A stretch of 64,000 nucleotides of DNA, from the NCBI RefSeq assembly GCF_039778605.1, contig NZ_CP156060.1:3252001-3316000 (forward strand). The letters are read 5' to 3'. Positions within the stretch are counted from its first letter, which is position 1, and every line of letters starts with the position of its first letter. Of this stretch, positions 1 through 8,531 are shown one piece after another. The notes under the pieces were generated by a model. That model was not told the origin of the DNA. It was given only the letters and a program-made list of their open reading frames with translations, and made no database searches. Position numbers and translations under genes: made by a program. This DNA comes from Flavobacterium sp. WV_118_3 (GTDB taxonomy: Bacteria; Bacteroidota; Bacteroidia; Flavobacteriales; Flavobacteriaceae).

Positions 1-205
1 GTAACTAAACATAAAATGTAGCTTTTAATGGTTTATTCGGTTAAGATACGAAAAAAAGGAAAACCTTTTTTTTATTATAGTAAGCAATACTTCATTTCTC
101 TTTTTTTAAAAAAACACTAAAAAACTGAAAGTCAATATTTTAATTATAATACTACTGCTTATATATTTAAAAAATTATTAATATGAAAAATCTTATATAA
201 AAAGA

Positions 206-213
206 TATCTTTG
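206..213 (+). promoter_or_regulatory. Bacteroidetes -7 promoter element
   Basis: TATCTTTG matches the Bacteroidetes sigma-A -7 consensus TAnnTTTG and lies about 29 bp before the first gene. The rest of positions 1-241 is AT-rich and holds no convincing gene. I see no clear TTG -33 element at normal spacing. Confidence 0.45.
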
Positions 214-241
214 CCCGATTTTTAATGAACCCTAATTTTTA

Positions 242-973
242 ATGATGAAAAAAATTTTTATTGTCGCAATTAGCGCCTTTATTTTCTTTGGATGTGAAGA
301 TAAAGAACCTGTTAGTTGTTATCTGAAAAATCCTAAACTAAGTAGTAATTCACCTCTCCTCACAGGCGAAAGTATTATGCTAAAGTCCACTAATGTGGTG
401 TTTGAGGATGCAATTTATGAATGGACTGGTCCTAATGATTTTCATTCTTCCGAACGTAATCCTGTAATTCCAAACGCTACCACTGCAATGGCGGGAGAAT
501 ATAAATTAAAAATTACCCGTGGAATTTGTGAAAGTGAAGTTGTTAGTACCGATGTATCACTAATTACCAATACCGTAAACTGCTCGGTAGTGGATAATCA
601 TATAACATTCCGTTATGACTATTTTCCCGATACTTATTTGTATTATTTTCAAGCTGGTCCAAAATCGGATAATACGTATCAAATATATGGAGGTGGTGTA
701 AACGGAAATGTTACTATTACCTTTAAAGGTAATAATATTCCCGAAACCGGAATTTATTCAATAGTAAATTCATACGATTTAATAGCACAAAATAAAGTAT
801 TCGTTAAACTTAATAGGAGTGATGTTCTAAACTTTTATGCGCTTTCAGGAGATGTTGTGGTATCAAAAGCCAATGGTAAATTATCTGCAAAGTTTTGTGA
901 TATGCCTTTTTCAGTAGCAAATTCCAATCAGGTTTATTTTACGGCTAATGCAAAATTAATTGATAATAATTAA
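242..973 (+). CDS. Putative lipoprotein with an Ig/PKD-like domain
   Basis: A 243-residue protein whose N-terminus (MMKKIFIVAISAFIFFGCED) is a lipoprotein signal peptide with Cys18 as the likely lipidation site, so the product should be anchored to a membrane. Residues about 30-105 (LTGESIMLKSTN, YEWTGPNDF, AGEYKLKITRG) follow the pattern of an Ig/PKD-like beta-sandwich, as in many Bacteroidetes surface proteins. The remaining 130 residues match nothing I recognise. The second ATG at 245 could equally be the start. It is followed 11 bp later by another secreted protein gene, so the first three genes may form an operon. Function unknown. Confidence 0.75.
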   Translation: MMKKIFIVAISAFIFFGCEDKEPVSCYLKNPKLSSNSPLLTGESIMLKSTNVVFEDAIYEWTGPNDFHSSERNPVIPNATTAMAGEYKLKITRGICESEVVSTDVSLITNTVNCSVVDNHITFRYDYFPDTYLYYFQAGPKSDNTYQIYGGGVNGNVTITFKGNNIPETGIYSIVNSYDLIAQNKVFVKLNRSDVLNFYALSGDVVVSKANGKLSAKFCDMPFSVANSNQVYFTANAKLIDNN

Positions 974-984
974 AGCTTTACAGT

Positions 985-1587
985 ATGTTTAAAAAAATAC
1001 TATTACTGTTATTACTAGTAAGTACTTTAACATCCGTTGCTCAGAATTCTTATTTTGTTGATACGAAAAAAAAGAAAACAATAGTTAGAAATGATGCAAT
1101 CGATATATTGGTAATAGACAATAGAATCTCTTATAAATTACCCGGGAAAACCTGGGAAAAATATATAACCTTTAAAGATTTGGATTATTTGGTACATGGT
1201 CCTTATAAGTTTAAAGCTTTTACGATAAATAATAAAAGAGAAGGCTATTATATAATAGCCGAAGAAGGCTCTAAAAAATTAGTAGGTATTTCTATCGTAA
1301 GGGAAGTAATGTCAAGTAAAGGTACCATTTTAACCCGATCCGTTTATAATTATTTATATGTATTGGAAAATGACACTACTGTACTTTATGATTTATTAGT
1401 TAAAGATTCTAAAAACAAAAGAAATAGAGAAAAAAGGACCGAAATACCGGAACAAATAAAATCCTACTTTCCAAATTGTACTCCGCTTCTGAACAGAATC
1501 GACAGTTTGTTACAAAATTCCTCTGACCCTGAATTTCTTTCAATTTTAGAATTAATTCAAAATCCTATTTACATTCAATGCAATTAA
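985..1587 (+). CDS. Hypothetical secreted protein
   Basis: A 200-residue protein that starts with a Sec signal peptide (MFKKILLLLLLVSTLTSVAQ) with likely cleavage after Ala19 or Gln20. The mature part is basic and rich in Lys, Ile and Tyr, with no motif I recognise. It sits 11 bp after the lipoprotein gene and ends 2 bp before the likely start of the barrel gene, so the three are probably co-transcribed and act at the envelope. Family not recognised. Confidence 0.7.
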   Translation: MFKKILLLLLLVSTLTSVAQNSYFVDTKKKKTIVRNDAIDILVIDNRISYKLPGKTWEKYITFKDLDYLVHGPYKFKAFTINNKREGYYIIAEEGSKKLVGISIVREVMSSKGTILTRSVYNYLYVLENDTTVLYDLLVKDSKNKRNREKRTEIPEQIKSYFPNCTPLLNRIDSLLQNSSDPEFLSILELIQNPIYIQCN

Positions 1588-1589
1588 CT

Positions 1590-2282
1590 ATGACAAAAAT
1601 TAAACTATTATTACTTTTATTATTCCCCACAATACTCTTTTCGCAAGCACCAAGAGGTTTCCATATTTCTGCAGGAATGAACTATACTTCTTTGGATTCA
1701 AAAGATTTACTAAGTGATCCTGGTATTGGCTATAAAATTGGAACTGTTTTTACTTTTGGCTACCATGAATCTTATAATTATCAATTTGAGGTTTTCTATA
1801 ACAACAGAAATGTCAATCTGAAAACGGTAAATCAATCTTATGAATACGATGGTACTACTAAATATTCAAAAAGTGCTATTGATCTGGGTCTTTTCTTAAA
1901 TTATTATATTTTAAAACCTGATGAAGATAAATTTTATTTTGGTCCGCAAGCAGGTTTAATCCTATCTTTTGGTTCTGGATTTACGCCCTCAGGAGGTGAA
2001 GATGTTAATGGTCAATATTATTTACCCCATCTTCTTGATGAAAATAGTTTAACCAAAGCCGAAAAAATTGATTATGGCGCAGGATTCGGTTTAACAGGTG
2101 GTTATAACAATTTTAAATTTGACCTGCGTTATACCTTAGGATTAACTAATGTATTAGGACCTGTAGAAACAAATAGTTATAATAGTAATTATACATACAC
2201 TGGCCCTTCATTGAATGGAAAAATAAATACTTTTTCATTCGTTGTAAGTTATAGTTTAGCAAGATTACTAGGTTATGAATAA
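1590..2282 (+). CDS. Outer-membrane beta-barrel protein (PorT-like fold)
   Basis: A 230-residue protein with a signal peptide (MTKIKLLLLLLFPTILFSQ) and alternating aromatic/polar strands typical of an eight-stranded outer-membrane barrel (for example FHISAGMNYTSL near the start and FSFVVSYSLARLLGYE at the end, the last strand ending near the C-terminus). An in-frame ATG at 1578 would overlap the previous gene by 10 bp; I prefer 1590 because it gives a standard signal peptide directly after the preceding stop. Barrels of this type (outer membrane beta-barrel/PorT family) are common in Bacteroidetes and mostly uncharacterised. It ends at a strong terminator shared with gltX. Confidence 0.7.
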   Translation: MTKIKLLLLLLFPTILFSQAPRGFHISAGMNYTSLDSKDLLSDPGIGYKIGTVFTFGYHESYNYQFEVFYNNRNVNLKTVNQSYEYDGTTKYSKSAIDLGLFLNYYILKPDEDKFYFGPQAGLILSFGSGFTPSGGEDVNGQYYLPHLLDENSLTKAEKIDYGAGFGLTGGYNNFKFDLRYTLGLTNVLGPVETNSYNSNYTYTGPSLNGKINTFSFVVSYSLARLLGYE

Positions 2283-2314
2283 AAAAAAAGCTCCGATATC
2301 GGAGCTTTTTTTTT
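2281..2314. terminator. Bidirectional intrinsic terminator
   Basis: A perfect 18-bp palindrome, AGCTCCGATATCGGAGCT at 2289-2306, is flanked by an A-run on the left and a T-run on the right. It can therefore terminate transcription both from the barrel gene (+) and from gltX (-). Confidence 0.9.
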
Positions 2315-3824
2315 ATAAAGTACTAATCGCTTTTTGAATTCGCTGTACGGTTTCTTCTTTTCCGATCATTTCGACAATATCGAACAAATGTGGACCTTTT
2401 AAAGCACCTACAAGGCTCAAACGAAACGGTTGCATCACTTTCCCCATTCCAATCTCATTTTTGGTCATCCAGTCCTTTACAATCGTTTCAATGTTTACCG
2501 AAGTAAAGTCACCAATGTTTTCAACAACCGAAATTAATTCCTGCATGATCGAACCGGTGTCTTCTTTCCAGTTTTTAGCGGCTTTTTCATCGTAGGCCGA
2601 TGGCGCTACAAAAAAGAAATCCGATAAGTCATATAAGTCGGTTACAAAAGTCGCACGCTCTTTTACCAGTCCTACTACTTTTTCAACATAAGAAATCTCT
2701 TTGTTAATTCCCTTTTCTTTTAGAATCACAGCATAAGCTGTAGCTAACGAAGCGTCCGATTGTTGTACCAGATAATGGTGGTTAAACCATTTGTTTTTTT
2801 CCGGATCGAATTTCGCACCGGCTTTGTGTACGCGTCCTAAATCAAACTTTGTAACCAATTCTTCCAAGGTAAATAACTCCTGATCGGTTCCGTCGTTCCA
2901 TCCTAATAAAGCCAGGAAGTTGACCACAGCGCCCGGGAAAAATCCTTTTTCGCGGTATCCCGACGATTTTTCGCCCGAAACCGGATCCGTCCAATCCAAT
3001 GGAAATACCGGAAATCCAAGTTTATCACCATCACGTTTGGAAAGTTTTCCATTTCCAACCGGTTTTAAAATCAACGGTAAGTGTGCAAATTTTGGTGCTT
3101 CCCATCCAAATGCTTTGTATAACAATTCGTGTAAGGGTAGGGAAGGCAACCATTCTTCTCCACGAATCACATGAGACGTTTCCATTAAATGGTCGTCTAC
3201 AATATTCGCCAGGTGATAGGTTGGCATTCCGTCACTTTTAAACAATACTTTATCGTCTAATAAGTTGGTATCAAATTTAATATCGCCACGGATAATATCA
3301 TTCAGATGTAAGGTTTCTCCAACCGGTGTTTTAAAACGGATCACATATTCTTCACCATGGTTGATACGTTCTGCAACTTTTTCGGCCGAATTGGTAAGTG
3401 AATTATCCAATTGCTCGCGAACCGTATGGTTATATATAAAGGTTTTTCCGTCCTGTTCGGCAGTTTTACGCAGATTATCCAGGCTTTCGGCCGTGTCAAA
3501 AGCATAATATGCCCAACCACTGTTAATAAGTTGATCGGCATATTCCTTATAAAGTTCTTTACGTTCGCTCTGACGGTACGGTCCGAATTTTTCGTTTTTA
3601 CCAATTGTTTCATCCGGCGCAATACCCAACCATTCCAAAGCTTCCATAATATACGCTTCCGCTCCGGGTACAAAACGGTTCTGATCGGTATCTTCTATCC
3701 GAAGGTAAAACGTACCACCGTGTTGTTTAGCAAATAAATAATTAAATAAAGCGGTTCTAACGCCTCCTATATGTAAAGGTCCTGTAGGACTAGGTGCAAA
3801 TCGCACACGAACTGGCTTTGACAT
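2313..3824 (-). CDS. gltX: Glutamate--tRNA ligase
   Basis: A 503-residue class I aminoacyl-tRNA synthetase that charges tRNA-Glu in the cytoplasm. The N-terminus carries the HIGH-type motif (APSPTGPLHIGG, residues 10-21) and the KMSKS equivalent KLSKRDG lies near residue 260. The length and order (Rossmann catalytic domain, then helical anticodon-binding domain) are normal for bacterial GltX. It is transcribed away from the AT-rich 3.8-4.7 kb gap and ends at the shared terminator. The ATG at 3824 is the natural start, preceded by a -7 promoter element. The tRNA-Gln specificity (non-discriminating or not) cannot be told from sequence alone. Confidence 0.98.
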   Translation of the reverse strand: MSKPVRVRFAPSPTGPLHIGGVRTALFNYLFAKQHGGTFYLRIEDTDQNRFVPGAEAYIMEALEWLGIAPDETIGKNEKFGPYRQSERKELYKEYADQLINSGWAYYAFDTAESLDNLRKTAEQDGKTFIYNHTVREQLDNSLTNSAEKVAERINHGEEYVIRFKTPVGETLHLNDIIRGDIKFDTNLLDDKVLFKSDGMPTYHLANIVDDHLMETSHVIRGEEWLPSLPLHELLYKAFGWEAPKFAHLPLILKPVGNGKLSKRDGDKLGFPVFPLDWTDPVSGEKSSGYREKGFFPGAVVNFLALLGWNDGTDQELFTLEELVTKFDLGRVHKAGAKFDPEKNKWFNHHYLVQQSDASLATAYAVILKEKGINKEISYVEKVVGLVKERATFVTDLYDLSDFFFVAPSAYDEKAAKNWKEDTGSIMQELISVVENIGDFTSVNIETIVKDWMTKNEIGMGKVMQPFRLSLVGALKGPHLFDIVEMIGKEETVQRIQKAISTL

Positions 3825-3841
3825 TTTTTAAAAATTTTACG

Positions 3842-3849
3842 CAAAGATA
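3842..3849 (-). promoter_or_regulatory. -7 promoter element for gltX
   Basis: On the minus strand this reads TATCTTTG, a match to TAnnTTTG, 18 bp upstream of the gltX start codon, giving a very short leader. Confidence 0.5.
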
Positions 3850-4690
3850 CAATTATGCTTTTTCCCTTCGAATTATTTTATCCGATACTGTTTATAAATA
3901 GGTTCATTTACTGTTTATCCTATCTGAAAAATATTTTTCGCAATCATTCCCGATAAAAATACCTTTGTTTTATCAAATCGATAGCGTTCTTTAAAATACA
4001 TTATACTATATAAGGTAATTTACAAATTGACATTGCCGATTATTTAATATAAAACCTTGTAAATCAGTAAACTTTATATCATTTTAACATTAAAAATGAG
4101 CTATGTTAATACAAATTTACATTGTATTGATTTTCAGTTAATTATAAGTTAACACAGATTGTTTATAACTTTAGATAGAAAATTATAAAAGATTTTTGGT
4201 TGTATCCTAAAATTTGCTAATCCAAAACCTAAATGAAACTACCAAATCTATTTTTTAAAATTTGTTTTGAAATTATGAATAGATAGTCAACAGTTATTAA
4301 CAGAAATTAACAAGTAAACTTATTAATAAAAATAGATGTAAATGGTTTATCCACCATTGTTAATAACGTTTTAAAAAGACTTCATTTCTAAAGCTTTATC
4401 GATAAACAACACTGTTGATAAAACCGGATAAAATTGTATAACTCCAAATTAAGAAGAAAAAATAAAAAGTTATTGCCACTATTAACAAGCTATAATAACA
4501 AACAATTTTTTTAAAATTTTTAAAAGATCTTTTTTATTATTTTAATGATTGTTGACAACTTCTCTGTTTAACTCTTTTCTCTTTCTTCTGTTTTCTTTGT
4601 TCTTTCCTCTTTAAACGTTGTTCCTTCTGTAAAATAGTTAATTCCTGTTTCGATTAAAATTGTAATTTTATCGGTTATAAACAAATTTTG
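3850..4690. other. Gene-free AT-rich region, candidate replication origin
   Basis: About 840 bp without a convincing ORF, very AT-rich, between divergent gltX (-) and the DUF4175 gene (+). It holds a cluster of nonamers resembling DnaA boxes (consensus TTATNCACA). The best is TTATCCACC at 4347-4355. Looser TTATNNACA forms lie at 4160-4168, 4294-4302, 4358-4366, 4413-4421 and 4675-4683 on both strands. A pyrimidine-rich run follows at about 4555-4635. Three parS sites lie 3.7-5.8 kb to the right beside mnmG. Genes on each side run away from the gap, as is usual at an origin. The origin assignment is inference; no dnaA gene is in the window. Confidence 0.4.
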
Positions 4691-4695
4691 ATAAT

Positions 4696-7600
4696 TTGGA
4701 AACGAAAGAACTGATATTTCAAAAGCTGGAAGACTTTATAAAAAAGTTTTATACGAACGAATTGCTAAAAGGAATTATTCTTTTTACCGGTTTCGGTTTG
4801 CTGTATTTTATTGTCACGTTGCTCGTGGAACATTTTCTATGGCTTTCTCCAAACGGTAGAACGGTTTTGTTCTGGCTGTTCATTTTAGTAGAACTTTTCT
4901 TTTTGCTACGGTTTATTCTATTTCCGTTGTTCAAACTTTTCAAATTACAAAAGGGAATCGATTACAAACAGGCTTCGTTAATTATCGGAAATCACTTTTC
5001 GGAAGTAAATGATAAGCTGACGAATTTTTTACAGCTGTACGGACAAAGTGATAAATCGGAATTACTATTGGCTTCGATCGAACAAAAAGCGATATCGTTA
5101 AAACCGGTTCCGTTTGGAAATGCAATTAATTTTAAAAAGAACACCAGGTATCTTCCGTATGCCATAATCCCATTGTTGGTGTTATTGTTTTTTATGGTCT
5201 CCGGAAATTCAAATCTCATTACCGAAAGTTTGGATCGGGTAGTGCATTACAAAAAAGAATATGCGCCACCGGCTCCGTTTAGTTTTCAGATTATCAATAA
5301 AAATCTAACGGCCGAACAGGGTCAGGATTTTTTATTACAGGTAAAAACCAATGGAACGGTAATTCCGGAAAATGCAATGATCGCTATTGGTAATGAAAAT
5401 TATTACCTGGAAAACGTTCGACCGGGTGTGTTCCAATATCAGTTTGATAAAATTACCAAGAATACCGATTTTAAACTATTGGCCAACGAAGTGGTTTCAA
5501 ATACTTATCAGGTAAATGTCGTTGCGGTTCCAACCATTGTTAATTTCGAAATGGTTTTGAATTTTCCATCCTATCTCGGAAAAAAACCGGAATTGATTCA
5601 GGGAAGTGGCAATGCGATCGTACCAGAAGGAACTACCATTACCTGGAAAGTTAATACGCTGGCTACGAGTAAAGTGGTTTGGAAAGATGCTTCGGTTAAT
5701 GACGCGTTTAAACGCAATGAAAACCTGTTTAGTTTATCCAAAAGAATACTTCAAAATACAGAATATCAAATACTTACTTCAAATGAAAAGGTAACCGATC
5801 ACGAAAAATTACAGTATCAGATTACTACGGTTAAGGATCAGTTTCCGACGATTTCGGTACAATCGGCTCCGGATTCGTTAAAACTAAAAAAGAACATGGT
5901 TATTGGCCAGGTTTCCGACGATTATGGACTGACGAAATTACAGGTGGTATATTATCCGAAGGAAAAACCGAATCAGGTTTCTCGTGGAACCATTCCAGTG
6001 AAACGCGAAACGTTTGATCAGTTTGTCTATACGTTTCCTAATGGTTTGAATATTCAACCAGGTGTAGAATACGATTATTATTTTGAGATTTTTGATAATG
6101 ATGCGATTCACAATTTTAAAAGTTCGAAGTCTTCTGTCTTTTCTCATCGTGAGTTAACGACCGAGGAAAAAGAGGATCAGATTTTACAGGAGCAGAATAG
6201 TAATATCAACAGTCTTGAAAAGTCCATTAAAAATCAGGATAAGCAATTATCAGAACTGGATAAATTACAGAAATTAGGAAAAGAGAAAACCAATCTCGAT
6301 TTTAAAGATCAGAAAAAAGTTCAGGATTTCATTAACCGTCAGAAGCAACAGGATCAGATGATGAAGGAATTTTCTAAAAAAATGCAAGACAATCTGGAAC
6401 AATTTAATGCGGAAAAAAAGGATGAGTTCAAAGACGAATTGATGCGCCGATTGGAGAAGAATGAAAAGGAAATTGAAAAAAATGAAAAGCTTTTAAAAGA
6501 ACTGGACGAGCTTACAAACAAGCTAAAAGAAGAAGAGCTTTTTGAAAAAATTGATAAGCTAAAACAAAATACAAAAGATCAATCCAAAAATTTAGAACAA
6601 TTGGTGGAATTAACCAAGCGTTTTTATGTTGAAAAGAAAGCGGAACAGTTGGCCGATAAGTTGGATAAGTTAAGTGATAAACAGGACCAACTTTCCGATA
6701 GTAAGGATAACAATAAAAAGGATCAGGATAAGATTAACGAAGATTTTAATAAGTTGCAGGAAGATCTTCGTGACCTTGAAAAACAAAATCAGGATTTAAA
6801 AGCACCGATGGATATCCCTTCGAACAAAGAAGAGGAGAAAGGAATTAAAGAGGATATGAAAAATGCTTCCGAGGAATTGCAAAAGCAAAACCAATCCAAA
6901 GCAAAACCAAAGCAAAAATCCGCCTCTCAGAAAATGAAAAAGATGGCCCAGCAAATGCAGTCATCTATGGAATCCGGTGAAATGGATCAGCTGGAAGAAG
7001 ACACCAAAATGCTGCGTCAGATTTTGGATAACCTGTTGGCGTTTTCATTTTCGCAGGAAAGTCTGATGAAAAATTTTAAATCGTCCGGCGATCGTAGTCT
7101 TGGCTTTAATAAAATGTTGAAAAAGCAACAGGATTTAAAATTACAGTTCAAACATGTGGATGATAGTCTTTTTGCGATGTCGTTGCGCAATCCGAAAATA
7201 ACCGAAATGATCACAAATGAAGTTGGCAATGTGCATTACAATATTGATAAATCGCTAACCAATTTTACGGATAATAATATTGGTCGTGGTGTTTCGCACC
7301 AACAGTATACGATTACATCTTCGAACAAACTGGCCGATTTTCTAAGTGATGTGATGAACCAGATGCAGATGGAAATGCAAATGCAATCCTCCGGCCAGGG
7401 TAAAGGAAAACCAAAACCGGGAAATAAGGGAAGTGGTATGCAATTACCAGACATCATCAAAAAACAGGAAGGACTGAGTGAAAAGATGAAAGAGGGAATG
7501 AAAAAAGGAAAAGGGGAAAAGCCTGGTGATGGGAAACCAAACAAAGGTGGTAAAGAGGGTAAGGAAGGTTCCGATGGAAAAGACGGTAATGATGGTGAAG

Positions 7601-8010
7601 GCGATGCAGGTGAAATCTTAGAAATTTACAAAGAACAACAACGCCTTCGTGAAGCGTTACAAAAGGCTTTGGAAAAAGAAGGAGTGGGCGGAAACGGCCA
7701 GAATGCCCTAAACCAGATGAAGGATATCGAAAAGCAATTGTTAAACAAAGGCTTTAAAAATGAAACCATGCAGCGTATGTTAAACCTAAAGCACGAGCTA
7801 TTAAAATTAGACAACGCGATTCAGCAACAGGGAGAAGAAAACAAAAGGCAGTCGCAAACCAATAAAAAAGAATTTAATGGTTCTGGTAATCAATTGCCTG
7901 CTGCTTTAAAAGAATATTTGAATAGTGTTGAAATTTTAAATAGACAAAGCTTACCTTTGCGCCCAAATTTTAACCAAAAGGTTCAAAACTATTTTAAGAA
8001 AGATGATTAG
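4696..8010 (+). CDS. DUF4175 family membrane-anchored coiled-coil protein
   Basis: An 1104-residue protein. Three hydrophobic segments lie near the N-terminus (about residues 20-42, 54-78 and 152-170), followed by an extracytoplasmic region with Ig-like strands (about 190-480). A long highly charged Lys/Glu/Gln coiled coil follows (about 485-780), then a low-complexity Gly/Lys stretch near 900-980 that is almost collagen-like. The layout matches the Bacteroidetes DUF4175 family, whose role is not established. The start is TTG at 4696; no ATG is in frame until the third membrane segment (about residue 166), so TTG is needed to keep the first two segments. The 3' end overlaps ybeY by 8 bp, so they are translationally coupled. 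Confidence 0.9.
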   Translation: METKELIFQKLEDFIKKFYTNELLKGIILFTGFGLLYFIVTLLVEHFLWLSPNGRTVLFWLFILVELFFLLRFILFPLFKLFKLQKGIDYKQASLIIGNHFSEVNDKLTNFLQLYGQSDKSELLLASIEQKAISLKPVPFGNAINFKKNTRYLPYAIIPLLVLLFFMVSGNSNLITESLDRVVHYKKEYAPPAPFSFQIINKNLTAEQGQDFLLQVKTNGTVIPENAMIAIGNENYYLENVRPGVFQYQFDKITKNTDFKLLANEVVSNTYQVNVVAVPTIVNFEMVLNFPSYLGKKPELIQGSGNAIVPEGTTITWKVNTLATSKVVWKDASVNDAFKRNENLFSLSKRILQNTEYQILTSNEKVTDHEKLQYQITTVKDQFPTISVQSAPDSLKLKKNMVIGQVSDDYGLTKLQVVYYPKEKPNQVSRGTIPVKRETFDQFVYTFPNGLNIQPGVEYDYYFEIFDNDAIHNFKSSKSSVFSHRELTTEEKEDQILQEQNSNINSLEKSIKNQDKQLSELDKLQKLGKEKTNLDFKDQKKVQDFINRQKQQDQMMKEFSKKMQDNLEQFNAEKKDEFKDELMRRLEKNEKEIEKNEKLLKELDELTNKLKEEELFEKIDKLKQNTKDQSKNLEQLVELTKRFYVEKKAEQLADKLDKLSDKQDQLSDSKDNNKKDQDKINEDFNKLQEDLRDLEKQNQDLKAPMDIPSNKEEEKGIKEDMKNASEELQKQNQSKAKPKQKSASQKMKKMAQQMQSSMESGEMDQLEEDTKMLRQILDNLLAFSFSQESLMKNFKSSGDRSLGFNKMLKKQQDLKLQFKHVDDSLFAMSLRNPKITEMITNEVGNVHYNIDKSLTNFTDNNIGRGVSHQQYTITSSNKLADFLSDVMNQMQMEMQMQSSGQGKGKPKPGNKGSGMQLPDIIKKQEGLSEKMKEGMKKGKGEKPGDGKPNKGGKEGKEGSDGKDGNDGEGDAGEILEIYKEQQRLREALQKALEKEGVGGNGQNALNQMKDIEKQLLNKGFKNETMQRMLNLKHELLKLDNAIQQQGEENKRQSQTNKKEFNGSGNQLPAALKEYLNSVEILNRQSLPLRPNFNQKVQNYFKKDD

Positions 8011-8422
8011 TTTTAATTACGAAACCGATTTCGCCTTAGAAAATGAAGCGACTTATGAAGAATGGATTACTGCTGTAATCGAATCGGAAAACAAGCAGGA
8101 AGGGGAAATCAATTATATATTTTGTGATGATGAGTATTTGCATAAAATCAATGTGGAATACCTCGATCACGATACGCTTACAGACATCATTAGCTTTGAT
8201 TACACTGTAGGAAACGAATTACATGGAGATATATTTGTTTCGGTGGAACGTGTACGGGATAATGCGGCAGATTTCAATGTTTCTTTCGAGGAAGAAATGA
8301 AACGAGTGATGATTCATGGTATATTACACTATTGTGGTTATAAAGATAAATCCGAAAAGGACGAACTTTTAATGCGTGCTAAAGAAGATGAAAAGGTAGC
8401 TATGTTCCACGTGGAACAATAA
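8003..8422 (+). CDS. ybeY: Endoribonuclease YbeY (rRNA maturation factor)
   Basis: A 139-residue zinc-dependent endoribonuclease of the UPF0054 family, involved in 16S rRNA 3'-end maturation and ribosome quality control. The metal-binding motif reads HGILHYCGYKD: the first two His are kept and the usual third His is Asp, a variant I recall as common in Bacteroidetes. Conserved N-terminal features include the LHKINVEYLDHDTLTDIISF segment. It overlaps the DUF4175 gene by 8 bp. The C-terminal residues MFHVEQ are encoded by a parS palindrome, so this tail is probably dictated by the DNA site rather than by enzyme function. Confidence 0.95.
   Translation: MISFNYETDFALENEATYEEWITAVIESENKQEGEINYIFCDDEYLHKINVEYLDHDTLTDIISFDYTVGNELHGDIFVSVERVRDNAADFNVSFEEEMKRVMIHGILHYCGYKDKSEKDELLMRAKEDEKVAMFHVEQ
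8403..8418. promoter_or_regulatory. parS site 1 (ParB-binding), inside ybeY
   Basis: TGTTCCACGTGGAACA is a perfect 16-bp palindrome that fits the widely conserved chromosomal parS consensus TGTTNCACGTGNAACA. It overlaps the last codons of ybeY. ParB loads here to organise and segregate the origin region. Confidence 0.9.
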
Positions 8423-8515
8423 ACATCTTAATTCTTTTATAAAGTTTTTATTTGGTTTTCTACTTCTGCGTAGCTTTGTAGAAAATATTTTTTAAAATTA
8501 ATTGAAACAGTAAAA

Positions 8516-8531
8516 TGTTTCACGTGGAACA
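8516..8531. promoter_or_regulatory. parS site 2, abutting the mnmG start codon
   Basis: TGTTTCACGTGGAACA matches the parS consensus with one asymmetric position. It ends directly against the ATG of mnmG at 8532, so it occupies the place of the ribosome-binding site. The 109-bp gap from 8423 holds nothing else obvious. Confidence 0.9.

Noticed and set aside
4817-4832. A parS-like CGTTGCTCGTGGAACA
   Set aside because: The central core is broken (TCGTG for ACGTG) and three positions are off; it lies in coding sequence with no other support.
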